Below, one piece after another: positions 44,260-56,150 of a stretch of DNA of 64,000 nucleotides (position 1 is its first letter; every line of letters begins with the position of its first letter). Source of the DNA: Kappaphycus alvarezii (lineage: Eukaryota > Rhodophyta > Florideophyceae > Gigartinales > Solieriaceae). The position numbers and the translations under genes are program-made. The DNA is taken from NCBI GenBank assembly GCA_002205965.3, contig NADL03000486.1:62001-126000 (forward strand), in the 5' to 3' direction. The notes beneath the pieces are model-generated. The model saw only the letters and a list, made by a program, of their open reading frames with translations. It was not told the origin of the DNA and ran no database searches.

Positions 44260-44620
44260 TCGTCGTCGGAATCCAAGCGTATGGGTCCACGCTTGCGCTG
44301 CGGCTTGCGAGCTAAAGAGATTTCCATGGACAGGTTCCCTTCCGTCTCGATCACGACACTAACCTCTGTCTAGTTATCCTACTCCCCCCCACTATGCCCT
44401 TTCAAACGAGACAATGCTCCTCCTAGCTTCCTCTACATCCCCGACCAACTGCATTTCCTTCTCATTCCGCTCCAGTTCCTCCGCGCGCTTCCACTCGAGA
44501 TTCGCCTCCATCTCAAGAATAATGTCTTCCATAAAATACTCTTTATCATGAATTTACTCCTCTAAATCCGACGCCTTCGCATTACGCTTGGCCTCACCTT
44601 TACGATTTACGATGAAAGTA
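44260..44620 (-). pseudogene. Coding-like fragment, charged coiled coil
   Basis: The minus strand reads MEDIILEMEANLEWKRAEEL, then ERNEKEMQLVGDVEEARRSI, with RKPQRKRGPIRLDSDDEKRD downstream, broken by stops. Codon bias and the long Glu/Arg heptad pattern suggest decayed coding DNA. I do not recognise the source; it abuts the start of Copia element 2 and may be from another transposon gene. Confidence 0.35.
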
Positions 44621-47600
44621 GTAAACTATTCCCTGACAGTCGACATCGAAGGGATCTATACTAATACTTATGGGCCAACGAAATGGAGATTTTGCTCTGA
44701 GTAAAAGGACTATGGAAGTACGTCGTGGATTCTTCAAACGATTCAACGTCCGCTGAATTAGACCAGGGTCCCGAAATAGAAGGGAGAAAAAGGGACTCTT
44801 CTTTTTCATATATAATTATGTCCATTAATCTGTCATGTAAGGCATCTGTGCTAGGATTTAGAGATCCAAAGTTAATTTGGGAGACGCTTCGTAAGACTTA
44901 CCAAATGGTGTCGGAAGCCTCTATCGATGCTAAGCTATCAGCACCACAAGATGCATCAATAGATTCGCCTGAGTCAATTATTGAATATTCCAATAGAATT
45001 GAGAACCTAGCGAATGAACTGGCAGCAATTGGCCACAGTGTATCCCCAATTGAGAAGGAAAGAGCACTTTTACGTGGGGTTGCATCGGATTTTTCTGTCA
45101 CAGCTCAAGTTATTAGAGTGAACCAAAAGACGTACGAGGAGGCAGTCGCAGAATTATTAGTGGCCGAATCTGCAATGTGCAAAGTTCTATGTAATAAAGC
45201 CCTAGTAACAAAGCCGAAAGGTCCAGAAAGGGGTCCTGTTTTATGCTCACACTGCGGAAGAAACGGTCACATTGCAGGTAGGTGCTGTCATAATTCGGCG
45301 GGGCCAATGTATAAGAAACGATGGTCTAAATTTTATTCAAGCAAAAAACATTATAGAGGCTCAAAACATGTAAAGAAAGAGGAATACAAAGTAGCAATGC
45401 TTTTGTTATTTGATCCTACTGTCGGTAATATTCCGAACTCAATGGTAATGCAGGAGGATATGGATAAATCATCTAAATGGATGATATACTCAGGATGCAC
45501 TTCTCACATTACCAAAAATATGTCTAATTTTACATCCTTCAAGAGAAAGAGAGGATTCATACAAGTGGGTAAAAAGGAAACACTAAGAACAAAGGAGTGG
45601 GTACTGTTATTGTATCAGCTAGCATAGGAAGTCATCGCGTGAAAATTGTTTTCAATGATGTTATATCTGCTCCTCAGATTTTGAATAACCTACTATCAGT
45701 ATCAAAAATCCGAAAGAAGGGATTTATAATTGTTTTCGAAAGTGATGAGGAAAATTCAATCGAAGGCGTGTGCAATTTACAGGACAAGTCAACAAATGAG
45801 GCAAAGTTAATTGCTAAGGAGAACAGTAATGGACTATATGAAGCGATAATATCTTTTGACAAGAAGGCCTAATTTGAAGCCCATGTAGTCAAAGGAGTTT
45901 CTGAGTACCAAGAACTATATCATAGAAGACTTGGCCATTCTAGCAATACTACTAGCGAGCGATCGATTCCACTACCAAAAGGAATTGACTTTGAAAAATG
46001 GCCTCGTTTATAAGATGTATGTGAGGCATATAAGGCCGCTAAATCCGTACGGCATCCTCGAAAATCTGTTCCAGATTTTCAAAAGGCATTAAATCCACTA
46101 GATCACGTTCATTCAGACGTGGTTGGACCTGTTCGAGTAAGATAGTTCTCAAAATTCCAATATTTTGTCACTTTAATTGATGAGTACAGCTCATTTTCTA
46201 TGGTAAGATTTATGGAAAGGAAGAACCAAGTGGCTCATTTACAGAAAGGAATGACGATTTAATTGGGCAATCTGTTCAACGGTAGGGTGAAATCAATAAC
46301 AGTGCTGAACCGCAAGGAAGTCAAGTGGCTGCTTTCAGACGGCGGGCGTGAATACGTCTGTACTGTTCTAAAATCATGGTTACAAAATCGGGGAATAATA
46401 CATGAGCTAACGAAACCTACCCCCGGGGTCTAATGGTTGTGCCGAACGTTTAAATCTGACTCTCCTTGATATGGCTCGAACTATGATAATGGATGTATCC
46501 GGGAAATATAGGGAACGATACTGGGCTAAGGTAGTAAATACTGCCCACTATTTGAGAAAACGTCTATATACGTACAGTAATGGAGGTCATTCCATCCCCT
46601 ATGAAATAATTTATGGACATCCGCCGGACCTTCGAAAACTGAAGGTGTTTGGTTCTAGATCCTTATACGTATTCTTGAATCGAACCGCAAAGGCAAGTTT
46701 TCTCCCCGAGCTGAAGGAGAATTTTTGGTCGGATACGAACGAGGGAACGCCTACAGAATAATGGGCCCTAACACTGGAATGGTCAAAATATCTAAAGATG
46801 TTGACTTTAATGAGAACGTTACAGGCTCGATGCCTGTAGACTGCGGGTCCAGTAGGACTGGTATCGTTTCGGTATTTTGTATTGGACTAGAAGATGTCGA
46901 TGTTAAACTTGAAGCCCAGGGTACGCAAAACTACACCATGCACCACTTGTTGATCGAATGTTAAGATACTTCAGTATGCCAGATTGTATTGTATCAGGAG
47001 TCCCATTCTCTCCCGGAACGGATTTAAGCATATATAAACATGTTCGTGAGGGGAGAGCCGAAATAAAGTGCAGAAAACTCCGTTTCAGCAATTTTTTGGG
47101 TGTCTTCTACATATTTCTAACACGACCCACCCGGATACTGCCTACGTTACGGGCTATTTATCTCGTTTTATGCAAAAACCTGACGATAAACTATGGAAAG
47201 CAGCTAAAAAAGTCCTTCGTTACCTGAAGGGTTCTAAAAATCTTGGAATTATGTACTACGAGAATAAGGAACAACCTGAAGAAAATGACAGCATAGCTGG
47301 ATACAGTGACTCAGACTGGGCGCAAGAGAAACCCGAGCGCAAATATATAAGTGGATATTTATTTAAGGTGTCTGTTGAGCTTATCAGCTGGCTTAGCAAG
47401 AAGCAGAGCTGCGTTGCACAGAGTTCTGTTGAAGCAGAATATATTGCTCTATCCTTTGCCATAAAAGAGGTTCTTTGGCTTGGAAATTTTTATTCTATTC
47501 TGAAGGCGACCAGAATGTCCACAAAGATAATAATTAAGAAAGACAACCAAGGCTGTATCAAGCTTGCAGAGAATCGAGCCGTCAATGACTGGACTAAACA

Positions 47601-47664
47601 TGTTGATGTCAGATATCAGATAATTATTGACAATGTAACGAAAGGTGTGACAGAATTGAAGTAG
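44614..47664 (+). pseudogene. Copia element 2 gag-pol, internally deleted
   Basis: Gag runs in pieces from about 44614, with an open part 44725-45627 (DPKLIWETLRKTYQMVSEAS; zinc knuckle CSHCGRNGHIAGRC at about 45246). The protease motif is WMIYSGCTSHIT, where DSG is expected, so the catalytic Asp is Tyr. The integrase zinc-binding and core parts are readable (YHRRLGHSS; WLLSDGGREYV) with several stops. Target joining regions follow at 46471-46761 (HYLRKRLYTYSNGGHSIPYE). Most of the reverse transcriptase, including its YVDD box, is missing between about 46900 and 46960. RNase H at 47068-47664 is uninterrupted (GYSDSDWAQEK, SSVEAEYIALS, KDNQGCIKLAEN). The element is AT-richer than Copia element 1 and from a different lineage. 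Confidence 0.85.
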
Positions 47665-47775
47665 GTCCCTACCTCAGAAATGCTCGCGGATATTTTGACA
47701 AAATAATTACCAAGAGCAAAGTTTGAAAACGTGGTTATGAAGTTGGGAATGAAGGTATTACCTTTGAGGGGGAGT

Positions 47776-47970
47776 GTTACAGTACAAAAATAATACTAAA
47801 TCAACGTGCAGTCGTACTCTATGTGCTGTAAAAAATACAGCACTATGCATTTATATTTTAGTGCGTTAGCTGAGTTGGTCTTCGGATCACACTCTGTTAG
47901 GATACTCTTATCTATCTTGTATATAATGGTCTGCGACAGCTAAGACCTTGGTGATAAAGTGTAACGAACT
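47776..47970 (+). repeat. Probable 3' LTR of Copia element 2
   Basis: A purine tract TTGAGGGGGAG is directly followed by TGTTACAGTAC at 47776, the expected 3' LTR start; the distal end is not fixed but lies near GTGTAACGAACTA (about 47970). No matching 5' LTR was found upstream of 44614, so the element seems to have lost its left end. Confidence 0.55.
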
Positions 47971-48395
47971 ACGGACGATGACCATGACCACTGTGAAAAG
48001 GTTCGTAGGACCGTGCCGCCTGCTAGGAGAAGAATCTGGGAGCTACACCAGCGCTTCGGGAGGCGCCTACGCCAGCAGTGCATCAGGGCTGGATGGATTG
48101 TCCCCTTTTTTGGAACCGCGCAATTGCGACGCGAGGTGTCTGGTGATTTGATAGTAGGGGAGGGGATACAGAAGCACGAAGGTAGGTCTGAGATGTGACT
48201 GATGTATGCATAAACAGATATCGTTGTGCCTCTGTGTGCTCTCATATCAAATATTTTCTGGTTTCGTGAGATAAGAAGTGTCCATGAAATTCTTTGAGGG
48301 CTATCCTCTATATTTGCGACCATGCTGGAAACTTGTATGTGCTGTTCGTAAATTTTGGCGTTTCTCACGAAAGTACATTTTTCATAAGACCTATT
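47971..48395. other. Spacer between Copia 2 and the long LTR
   Basis: A short Arg-rich plus-strand frame (48013-48198, WELHQRFGRRLRQQCIRAG) looks natural but is unidentified. Otherwise nothing. Confidence 0.3.
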
Positions 48396-49817
48396 TCAAG
48401 CGAGAAACTAAAGGCATTCTGTTTTCGAGCAGAAATTCCCTCCCGTTACGTTCCTCTTTTCACTTTAGTTTCCTTTGTTTCTGTTGTTTTCATTTGTTTC
48501 TCCCTTCCCTCTCTTTTTCTTTCACGCGACGAAATTTACATTTCTTTATACTCTTTTCTTTTTCTCGTTTCTCTTTTTATGTTCGAATATCTTCTCCTTT
48601 GACAGAAATTATTTTAGTCTTCTCCATTTATTTGATCTTCCTAGCCCCTAAATGTTTTTTCATTATCAATATTTCTACATGCGATTTTCGCCATTAATCA
48701 TCCTTTTAAAGGCAGTTTTCACCAATTCTCACTATAAGACCAATTTGTTCCCACTTTTTTGATTCAGCGGGCCTGTTAATCTGAACCTTTTGGCGCTATT
48801 AAAACAAATGTAAGGCGCCGCCCAAAATTTACCCATGCCTCTGCAACGACAAAAACTTGACAATTCACACCCAACTTCTTAGCAGCCATCATGTTTGGAC
48901 TACCCCTTTCTTGCCCCCTTTCCAAATTTCGTTATCCTGGCCCCATCAATGTCTCCCCTTTATTCCCTTCGGGTCCAAAAGGCGTATAGGACTACCTCAG
49001 TCTCCAAACCTGGAACAGTCTGCCGGAGCTCGTTCCTCGTGACCTGGTAGAGATCGAAGCACATGCATCAGTGGAGGGGACTCAGGGGAGGAAGGGGTAA
49101 GCCAAGGGAAAGCTTCGAAGAGTGGGTGGCCCCAGAGCTGGTCTAAGGAATTAAAGAAGAGTAGGCCGAGGACGGGTCCGGGAGGAAGGATAGGAAGCTG
49201 AGGAGTCCGCAGATGAAGAGGGAGATGTCGAACCGGGTCATATAAGAGGGAAAAGAATGAATTGCTTGAACCAGATAGTACCAGCCATGGAACCGGTTGG
49301 AGGGGACTCAAGTAAGATTTATTCGTTGCAGGGAGGGGAAAGCCGCTTGTAGGCCATCCATGGGTATATATGGGGAGTAAATGGGTACTTATGATGTCTT
49401 AAGGGAAGTGCTAGGTTCTGATCCAGAGGATGAAGATTTTGAGGAATAAATTTGTTTAGTTTCTTTCAAATATCTTTTGTCAAACTCTTTGCGTCCAGAT
49501 GAAGTCTTTACGTACTTTTCTGGTAGTTCTAGTAGTTTTATGCAGATTTTATTTTGGAAAAAAAGTCTACATAAACTAAGTAAATTGCTTCTTCCATGAG
49601 GCAGAAAGCAATTTGGGAGTCAACCTCAAACCAAAATCTTTAATAAGCTCCCTATCCTCTAAGCTAGGTGGTAGAGACTGCCCCTTTAGAGTTAGTTACT
49701 AAAGCAATCACTCAGCTTTCACGTTCACTCCTCTCCATCGCCCGTTAAAGTCTACTGTAGTACTTCAGTCGCTGGCAACGACTCTCACCTCGGGTATTCA
49801 GTGGTTCCCTTTTCCGT
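48396..49817 (+). repeat. Long LTR A (about 1.4 kb) of a Gypsy-like element, carries an ORF
   Basis: The sequence from about CAAGCGAGAAACT to the primer-binding-like TGGCGCC at 49818 recurs, diverged, at 55329-56150 (minus), 59950-61500 (plus), 61501-62370 (plus, partial) and 63340-64000 (minus, partial). Shared blocks: CCCTCCCGTTACGTTCCTCT-type start, TCTTTCACGCGACGAAAT, ATCTTCTCCTTTGACAG, TTTTTTGATTCAGCGG, TCTGAACCTTTTGGCGC, and GTCGCTGGCAACGACTCTCA near the end. The position before a primer-binding-like site and Gypsy internal DNA points to an LTR; the outer ends are approximate. Confidence 0.65.
48891..49449 (+). pseudogene. LTR-borne ORF, copy A
   Basis: The ATG at 48891 gives MFGLPLSCPLSKFRYPGP, then SPLFPSGPKGV, a TAG, and DYLSLQTWNSLPELVPRDLV; later FEEWVAPELV, NCLNQIVPAMEPVGG and, at the end, GTYDVLREVLGSDPEDEDFE before TAA near 49449. 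Three other copies nearby keep the same order of motifs. At least three frame changes and the in-frame TAG make this copy inactive. Function unknown; see the finding on this family. Confidence 0.55.
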
Positions 49818-49835
49818 TGGCGCCAATTTTACCCT
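49818..49835 (+). promoter_or_regulatory. Possible primer-binding site
   Basis: TGGCGCCAATTTTACCCT follows the LTR. TGGCGCC is the usual start of the tRNA-Lys-type primer site in many LTR elements; only the first 7-8 bases fit well, so the tRNA is not certain. Confidence 0.45.
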
Positions 49836-52800
49836 ATCATTTGGTACTTCTGTCGAGGGTTGTTGTAATCGTAGCACAATATTTGATGGTTTGTTTGTAA
49901 GGCCGAGGACTTGTTCAGTCACTACAATAGCATTCGCATGGTCGATCGTACTAAAGCTTACTTGCAGTTCTATGGTAGCAGAGGTGAAGACTTGGAAGAG
50001 CTACTTTATACATACGTTAATGTTTTGATAAAAAGGCAAGAACGACGAATGGAAGGCCGCAAGCTTTTTTTCCTATTTGATTGGTGAAGTGGGTGTGGAT
50101 TCTAAGGCAAATTTTATAACTGGAAGGTCCATAAATGAGAATGGCAGTGACATTAACAAAGTTTGTGCGTGGCTCGTCAAGGAATACACAAGAGCGGTAG
50201 AAAACGATGAGATGATTCTTAGTGCAACTGAATATCGTTTAAATTTCCAAGATTTGATGGGCTACTTGGTTAGGTTGTGCAGTCTGTATGGTAAATCAGG
50301 TTTCATCGACGAATAAAAGTACGGGATGCTCCGCAAAGCAGCGACTGTCAAAAAAGTCTGGCGGGTTTCCTTCTTTCTTAAATGAACTCGCGCGTTTGGC
50401 TATCTGAAGGATACGATCGCTTAATACATCAAGAGCTACGAAAACTTCCAGTCACTGAGTTCCAAGCAAGAGGAAAGCTATAGGAAGAAAGTTGTCTTTG
50501 ACGTCGAGCAGAACTATTCTAGTCCTGCCATGAGTGCGGCTGTATCGGATTCTGTTCGGAGCGATGTCAGGAAGTTCGAGGAGAAAATAGCGAAAAACTT
50601 CGAAAACCGCTTGGAATTGATCATTTGGCAACTTGAAATCCTCACCATAACGATCAGGAAGAATCAGAAGACGAAACCGAAGGCGGGAGAAGTATTCTTC
50701 TGTTACTAAAAGCCCGGCTATTTCGCTGGGAGGTGTCCTGAGACCCCACCAGAACACACGTTGCGAAAAATGTGGTCGGTACGGGCATCATGGGAGCAAT
50801 TGTTGGTCGAAGAATGGGCGTCAAGTTGGAATAACAGAAATGAGGATAGAATCTAGACCAGAGCTGAAGCTGTTAAAAAGCGGACAAGAAAAGGGCCCTG
50901 TTAACGCGGGGACCATTTCAGTCACTCGGGATTCCGAACAAGCTACAGTTACCAAACGACATGCTGATGACAATGCGCTATCGAAAAAATAAAGACTATA
51001 GCAATAACCGCTAGAACGCCGCCAAATGTCTTAAATTAGTCCCAGTCAAGGTGCTAGTAAGATATTCTCAAGCCTTATGTGACTCTAGAGCAGTCCGAAA
51101 TATTATTTGGGCGGATCTGGTCGAGGAATTGGGCCTCGACATCCTCCCGACCACTAGAAGGAGAACTCTCCTGGATGAGCCCATATATCACTGCCTCGGA
51201 ATTATCGAAAAAGTTTCAGTATTCTTTCCGCGAATGGAAGTGAGTTTGGACTTACTCGTCATGCAAGACTTTACTTTTGACTAAATTATAAGGTTCACAA
51301 CAATGGATCAACTTGGAGCTTCTATCGATCTGGGTGACTAAATTGTATCCGTCCAGTTCGACGGGAAAAAAGTGAGGCCGCAATTAAAACACGACAAAGG
51401 AACGTGTTTAGAGAGATGGAGAGGAACAAATAGCGAAGATTTTACATCCAGGTATGATAACGATGGCTCCGAAGCTATGGCAGAGAAAGAGCTACAATAA
51501 CAGAATCGGACGGGGAGAAAATTACGAACTTCGCTTGCGGTGATCCATATATTCCGGCTACCGTACAGTCATCAAAAAGACGAGCGGCCCAAAAAAATCT
51601 ACGAATACGCAGCCTTATGCGAAGACCGCACTTGAGATATCAAAGGAACCCGCATGATAGCAGGAGAAGGCTGCAAGTATTTCCCCATGGCGCACAATGG
51701 ATTTTTAAGTACTAAGGGTTCAGAACATATCTCTGTGGCGATAGTTTAGCATATCTTACCCGCAGCCAGCGGAATAATACAAAATAGAACTGGTTGGTAA
51801 GGACATAAACGTGATGAGTAAATCAGCAAAATCGGAGGCCATTCATGAAAAAATGAAGCACTATTCTCTCCCTAGAGCGGAGAAAATTGCTGCAATAATT
51901 AACTCAAAAGAATTGATGTTTTGGAACGCTCGGAACTAACGAATGGGCCAAGAACCTGTAAAGAACTCATTCAAGCTGACTAATGCTGACCCGGTTCATC
52001 ATAGAGCAATACGTCAACCACCAAAGTGGGAGGTAATCATACAAGAAAACGTCATTTCTATGTTACAAAATGGAATTATTAAGGTGACTTCGTTATCTGG
52101 GTCTTTTTCAGTTGTGATCGTTCCCAAAAAATATGTAAGTCGAGGTTTTGTTTCGACTAACGCTTACTTTCCAAAGAATGATCCGAGATAGATTCCATCT
52201 CCCAGAATTGAAGAAATCCTACAATAATTAAAACAGGGCGCTACTTTACGTCTATAGATTTGTACACAGGATATTTCCAGATCCCACTCTCTGAAGAATA
52301 CAAGTCCATGACGAATTTTATCTGCAAATTAGGGACATTCAGGTTCGAAGTGATGCCCTTCAATCAAATGAACGCAGCTGCAATCTTTCAAAGAGCAGTG
52401 AATGAAGTATTGAAGGTGCTCTCTTTCGTAAGAGTGTATATAGACGTGCTGATATTCTAGGACACCTTGGATTCCAACCTGAAACAAATTATTGTAATGA
52501 TGAAAAAGATCTCACGGTAGTATTTGAGAGTCAAACTAAGCAAATGATTTTTCGCACAACCTTATATCAGAATACTTGGTCATGTTTTGGATGGCAGTGT
52601 TATAAGGGTTGATCCGGAAAAGACCTCTACAATCAAAAGCGCTCCCAAACTGACGTCAAAAAAAGAGTAGAGTAGCTTTCTAGGCCTAGTGTCGTACTAC
52701 ACACGTTTTATTTAGGGTTTCTCTGAGATTGCCCCTCCTATACAAACATGAACTTCAAAGCACGAAAAGTTTATTTGGGGCCCAGAAATGGGAAATGCTT

Positions 52801-55104
52801 TCATCGAGCTAAAATGGAAAAGTTTACGAGCCATCTGCCCTTGTATATCCGGCCTTCGCGAAAACGTTCATCGTCGAAAATTAAGCTTCGAAGCATCAGT
52901 CGGCGCCGTGTTGTCGCAAAGAGATGAAGATGTTCAATTACACCCAGTACAGCTCGCGAGTCGTACAATGAATGATGCTGAAAGTAGGTAAACCTTCTTC
53001 GATAAGGTGGCCCTGGCTGTCGTGTTTGCGCTAAAAAGAATTACGTGAATACTGTACCTTATCTCACTAGAAAAAATTAGGTTGATTACAGATCACCAGG
53101 CCCTCAAGACTGCTTTCAAGAAGAAATATGTTCACAAAATCTTGACACGATGGCTCGACTTATTCGCAGAATACCGATTCGAAACAATTTAGCAGCCGGG
53201 AAGGGCCACCCACCCAGCATAATTTATTTTCAGATCCAAGGATCCAAAGGAAAAATCGAAGAAGCGAAAGAAAATAGCGCCCAAGTATTCGTCGTTGATA
53301 TGGCCGGACCGGCTGACTTCGAAGCCAAATTAAAATAAAATTTTCGATTTCTGATTGGGCTGGAGATCAAGAATGTTTTTGTGGAACCAAGGGAATGGGT
53401 GAGACGAAACCTAAAAGTATTTTCTCTGTAGGAAGGAAAGCTATTTCGGTTGAAAATGCAGGTCCTCGGCTAGTTGTTACTATTGAAAAAAGAAGCAAGA
53501 TTCTAAGATCCTTCCATGATGAGCCATTCGGGCCTTAGCGTAACGAAAAAATTCATCAAGGAAACATTTTGGTGGCAGGACGAGCACAGAGAAATCTATA
53601 ACTTTGTGAAAGGTTGCGATGGTTTTCGAAAGTTCACTCCAGTCCAAAAATACAAATCTGCTGTCAGTATTCCTATTACAGGGCTATTTGAGACATTCGC
53701 ACTACATTTCGCCGGCCCCTTGAAGAAAACCCGTTCTGAGAACAAATATCTTCTCATAGGAGTTGAAAACCTGACAGGATGGCCATCTGCAGTACTTGTT
53801 TAGGAAGCTATTGCCGAGTTAGACGTTGAATTTATACGAAAGGAAGTAGTCGAGCTTTTTGGCCTGCCTAGAAGAATAATTTGGGACAATGCACTTTGCT
53901 TTACGGCTACATCTTCTTCCAATTTCATGAGAGAAAAAGGAATTAAGTGCAAGAAGGTTCTGGCTTATTCCCCTATGTCTAACGGGAAGGCAGAGAGGAT
54001 GGTCAGAACAGTTAAAAGGGCCATCTCAAGGTCATGTCGGAAAACGAAATCGCGTAAGAGGACGCTGTGATAAAGATCCTGTAAGGCCACAGGCACAGAA
54101 GAGCAATCGATGGGCCCTCTCCGTTTGAGCTATTATATTCAAAGGCACATAGAATGGTGCACGAAGATTTTGACTGTACTAATATGGAATCTAATGGAAG
54201 AGAGATGGAACTTGTAGCCTCTGAAAACTGCAGGTGCAACCGGGCCAGAAAGGGGAACCAAAAAAAGGGTTACCCCGAAATATAGCGGACATTTGCTGTC
54301 GGGTTGAAGGTTTTGGTCATTCATGGTAAGGCTTCACAACATACTAAGAAGTGGCCTGCGTTACGAACAAATTATTCTGATTTGTGCGCTATAACAAAAG
54401 CAAGGCACCAAAATTAAGAGCTCTCCTCAAGTTCTGGAAGAGGTCAAGGAGGCCTATTATTGCACGACACCTTATTTATTATCATGAGAGAACCGAATAC
54501 CTTTGTTTGAGCGGAACCTACAACGTCCCAAGTAGTTTGCTAGTGCATAATTACATGACGCTCAGAATTGGCGGCAAGAGAGCAGGGAATGGATTGGTTT
54601 ATGGACGGGAGAAGGTGCTGAAAATCGAGTTAGTGTACATTTATTCATCAACATAGCACTAATTTCCAGTGCTCTTAGCGGTCCGTTTCTTTCTGGAAAC
54701 GACCACAGTTTATTGTTAAGGGTCTTTTTTTCGTTTCAGAAAGGAAAGTTCACCGATGCGGTTCAAGAATTTGTAGAAGGCATATAACTCTATGTTGTCG
54801 GACGGTACAGGGCAGTTGCGCCTGTTAAATTGTCGCGTACATACTTCACCGTAGTTCGAAACGACTTTTGGTTTCTCTAATCCTATTTATACGTTGAAAT
54901 TTGGGGCTATGATCTGGATTTAGACGTGGAGTATAAGTTGATCCCCTACCCGCTATTGAATCTATACGTTCTGTCCCCACAGAATGAGAACGTAGAGGAG
55001 GTGGAGTAACCCCCTGAGGAAGTAATAATGACCCTAGTTGGTTCTTCGGAAGGATCCGAACACCCGAGAAGGGGCCGCAGGCGCTCTCCGAGAGAGCCGT
55101 GAGC
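49836..55104 (+). pseudogene. Gypsy-like gag-pol, heavily decayed
   Basis: Gag: 50077-50316 (YLVRLCSLYGKSGF) and zinc knuckle CEKCGRYGHHGSNCW (about 50760). Protease: ALCDSRAVRNIIWADLVEEL (about 51070), where the DSG core reads DSR. Reverse transcriptase: 51943-52460 with GYFQIPLSEEY and FVRVYIDVLIF, the YxDD box reading YIDV. RNase H: LITDHQALKTAFKKK (about 53090). Integrase: HREIYNFVKGCDGFRKF (about 53580), ALHFAGPLKKT, IWDNALCF and SPMSNGKAERMVRTVKRA (53960-54020), so the Asp/Glu of the last two blocks remain. The order protease-reverse transcriptase-RNase H-integrase is Gypsy-type. The C-terminal tail is readable to about 55104 (GSSEGSEHPRRGRRRSPREP). Stops occur every 100-300 bp. Confidence 0.82.
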
Positions 55105-55328
55105 CTGTCTAAGCACTGCTAGAGGTGGCATTGAACCTCCGCCAAGAGAAGCTCCCGCCCTCGTTTCTATAACTCAACTGTAAAACTATTCACAACAAAT
55201 TGTAGCTAGAAAACTAGTTTCTACTTGGATTTGCAACATTACAGACGACAGGAACGACGACAAAGTCATTTTTCTATTTCACAGTGAGTATTTGTCTACG
55301 TATTCCTTCGCTACACGGAGCTAACTTG
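55105..55328. other. Spacer after Gypsy pol
   Basis: No plus-oriented 3' LTR is found where one is expected; instead a minus-oriented LTR copy begins at 55329. Confidence 0.4.
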
Positions 55329-55637
55329 TCAAACGACGATTAATTCCTGTTGATTCATGTATTCTTCTCCTTTGGACATCCCTTTCTCCGCAATTTTCCG
55401 GACAAGTTTGCGTACCGCATATATTATTTTACTATTCCCCTCCTCCGAGCCCCCTATCGATTTCTGTGATTTGATCTTTACCAGATTACGAGCAACGAGC
55501 TCCGTCAGGCTTTTCCTTGTTTGGAGACGGAGGTATTCCAATAGGTCGGTTGGGCCCGAAGTAAATAAAGGGGAGACGGTGATGCGGCGAGGATGACGAA
55601 ATTTGGACATGGGGGGTGAAAACGGTACTCCGAACAT
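55329..55637 (-). CDS. LTR-borne ORF, minus copy, intact N-terminal part
   Basis: The ATG at 55637 gives a 102-residue uninterrupted product: MFGVPFSPPMSKFRHPRR, SPLFTSGPTDLLEYLRLQ, KSLTELVARNLVKI, then a basic tail unlike the other copies (YAVRKLVRKIAEKGMSKG). At the position where copies A and C have TAG this copy reads LLEYL, showing the ancestral sense codon. It lacks the acidic middle and the C-terminal GxxDVLxEVxGSD motif. It has no recognised domain. Confidence 0.45.
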   Translation of the reverse strand: MFGVPFSPPMSKFRHPRRITVSPLFTSGPTDLLEYLRLQTRKSLTELVARNLVKIKSQKSIGGSEEGNSKIIYAVRKLVRKIAEKGMSKGEEYMNQQELIVV

Positions 55638-56150
55638 AATGGTTGCCAACGGGTGGGTGTGGCTTGTCAAGTTCTTGTTGTTTCAGGGGCGTGATAAATG
55701 TTAGGCGGCGCCTGACATGTTTAGAAAGCACCGAAAGGTTCGTATTGACAGAACCGCAGAACTAAAAACTAAGAGTAAATTAGTCTTGTAATGGGAATTG
55801 GTGAAAACCGCCTATAAAAGGATGATTTATGGCGAAAATCACGTGTCGAAATATTGATAATGAAAAATATTTAGGGGCCAGGAAGATCAAGTGAATGGAG
55901 AAGACTAAAAATTTCTGTCAAAGGAGAAGATATTCGCACATAAAAAGAGAAACAATAAAAAGGAAAGAGTATAAAGAAATGGAAATTTCGTCACGTGAAA
56001 GAAAAAAAGTGGAAGGCGAAACAAATGAAAAGAACGTAAACAAAGGAAATGAAAGTGATAAGGGGAACGTAACCGGGGGATTTTTGCGCGTAAAGATAGT
56101 ACCTCCAGTTTCTCGCTTAACAGGTGTCCTATAAAATGTAGATGTCTCCC
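55329..56150 (-). repeat. Long LTR copy in minus orientation, partial
   Basis: The reverse complement runs from TGTTAAGCGAGAAACTGG (about 56110) through ACGTGACGAAATTTCCATTT, TCTTCTCCTTTGACAGAAAT and the ORF start, then ends at about 55329 within the ORF region. It shows about the same landmarks as LTR A. Its inverted orientation relative to the adjacent pol means it belongs to another insertion or to a rearranged 3' end. Confidence 0.65.
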
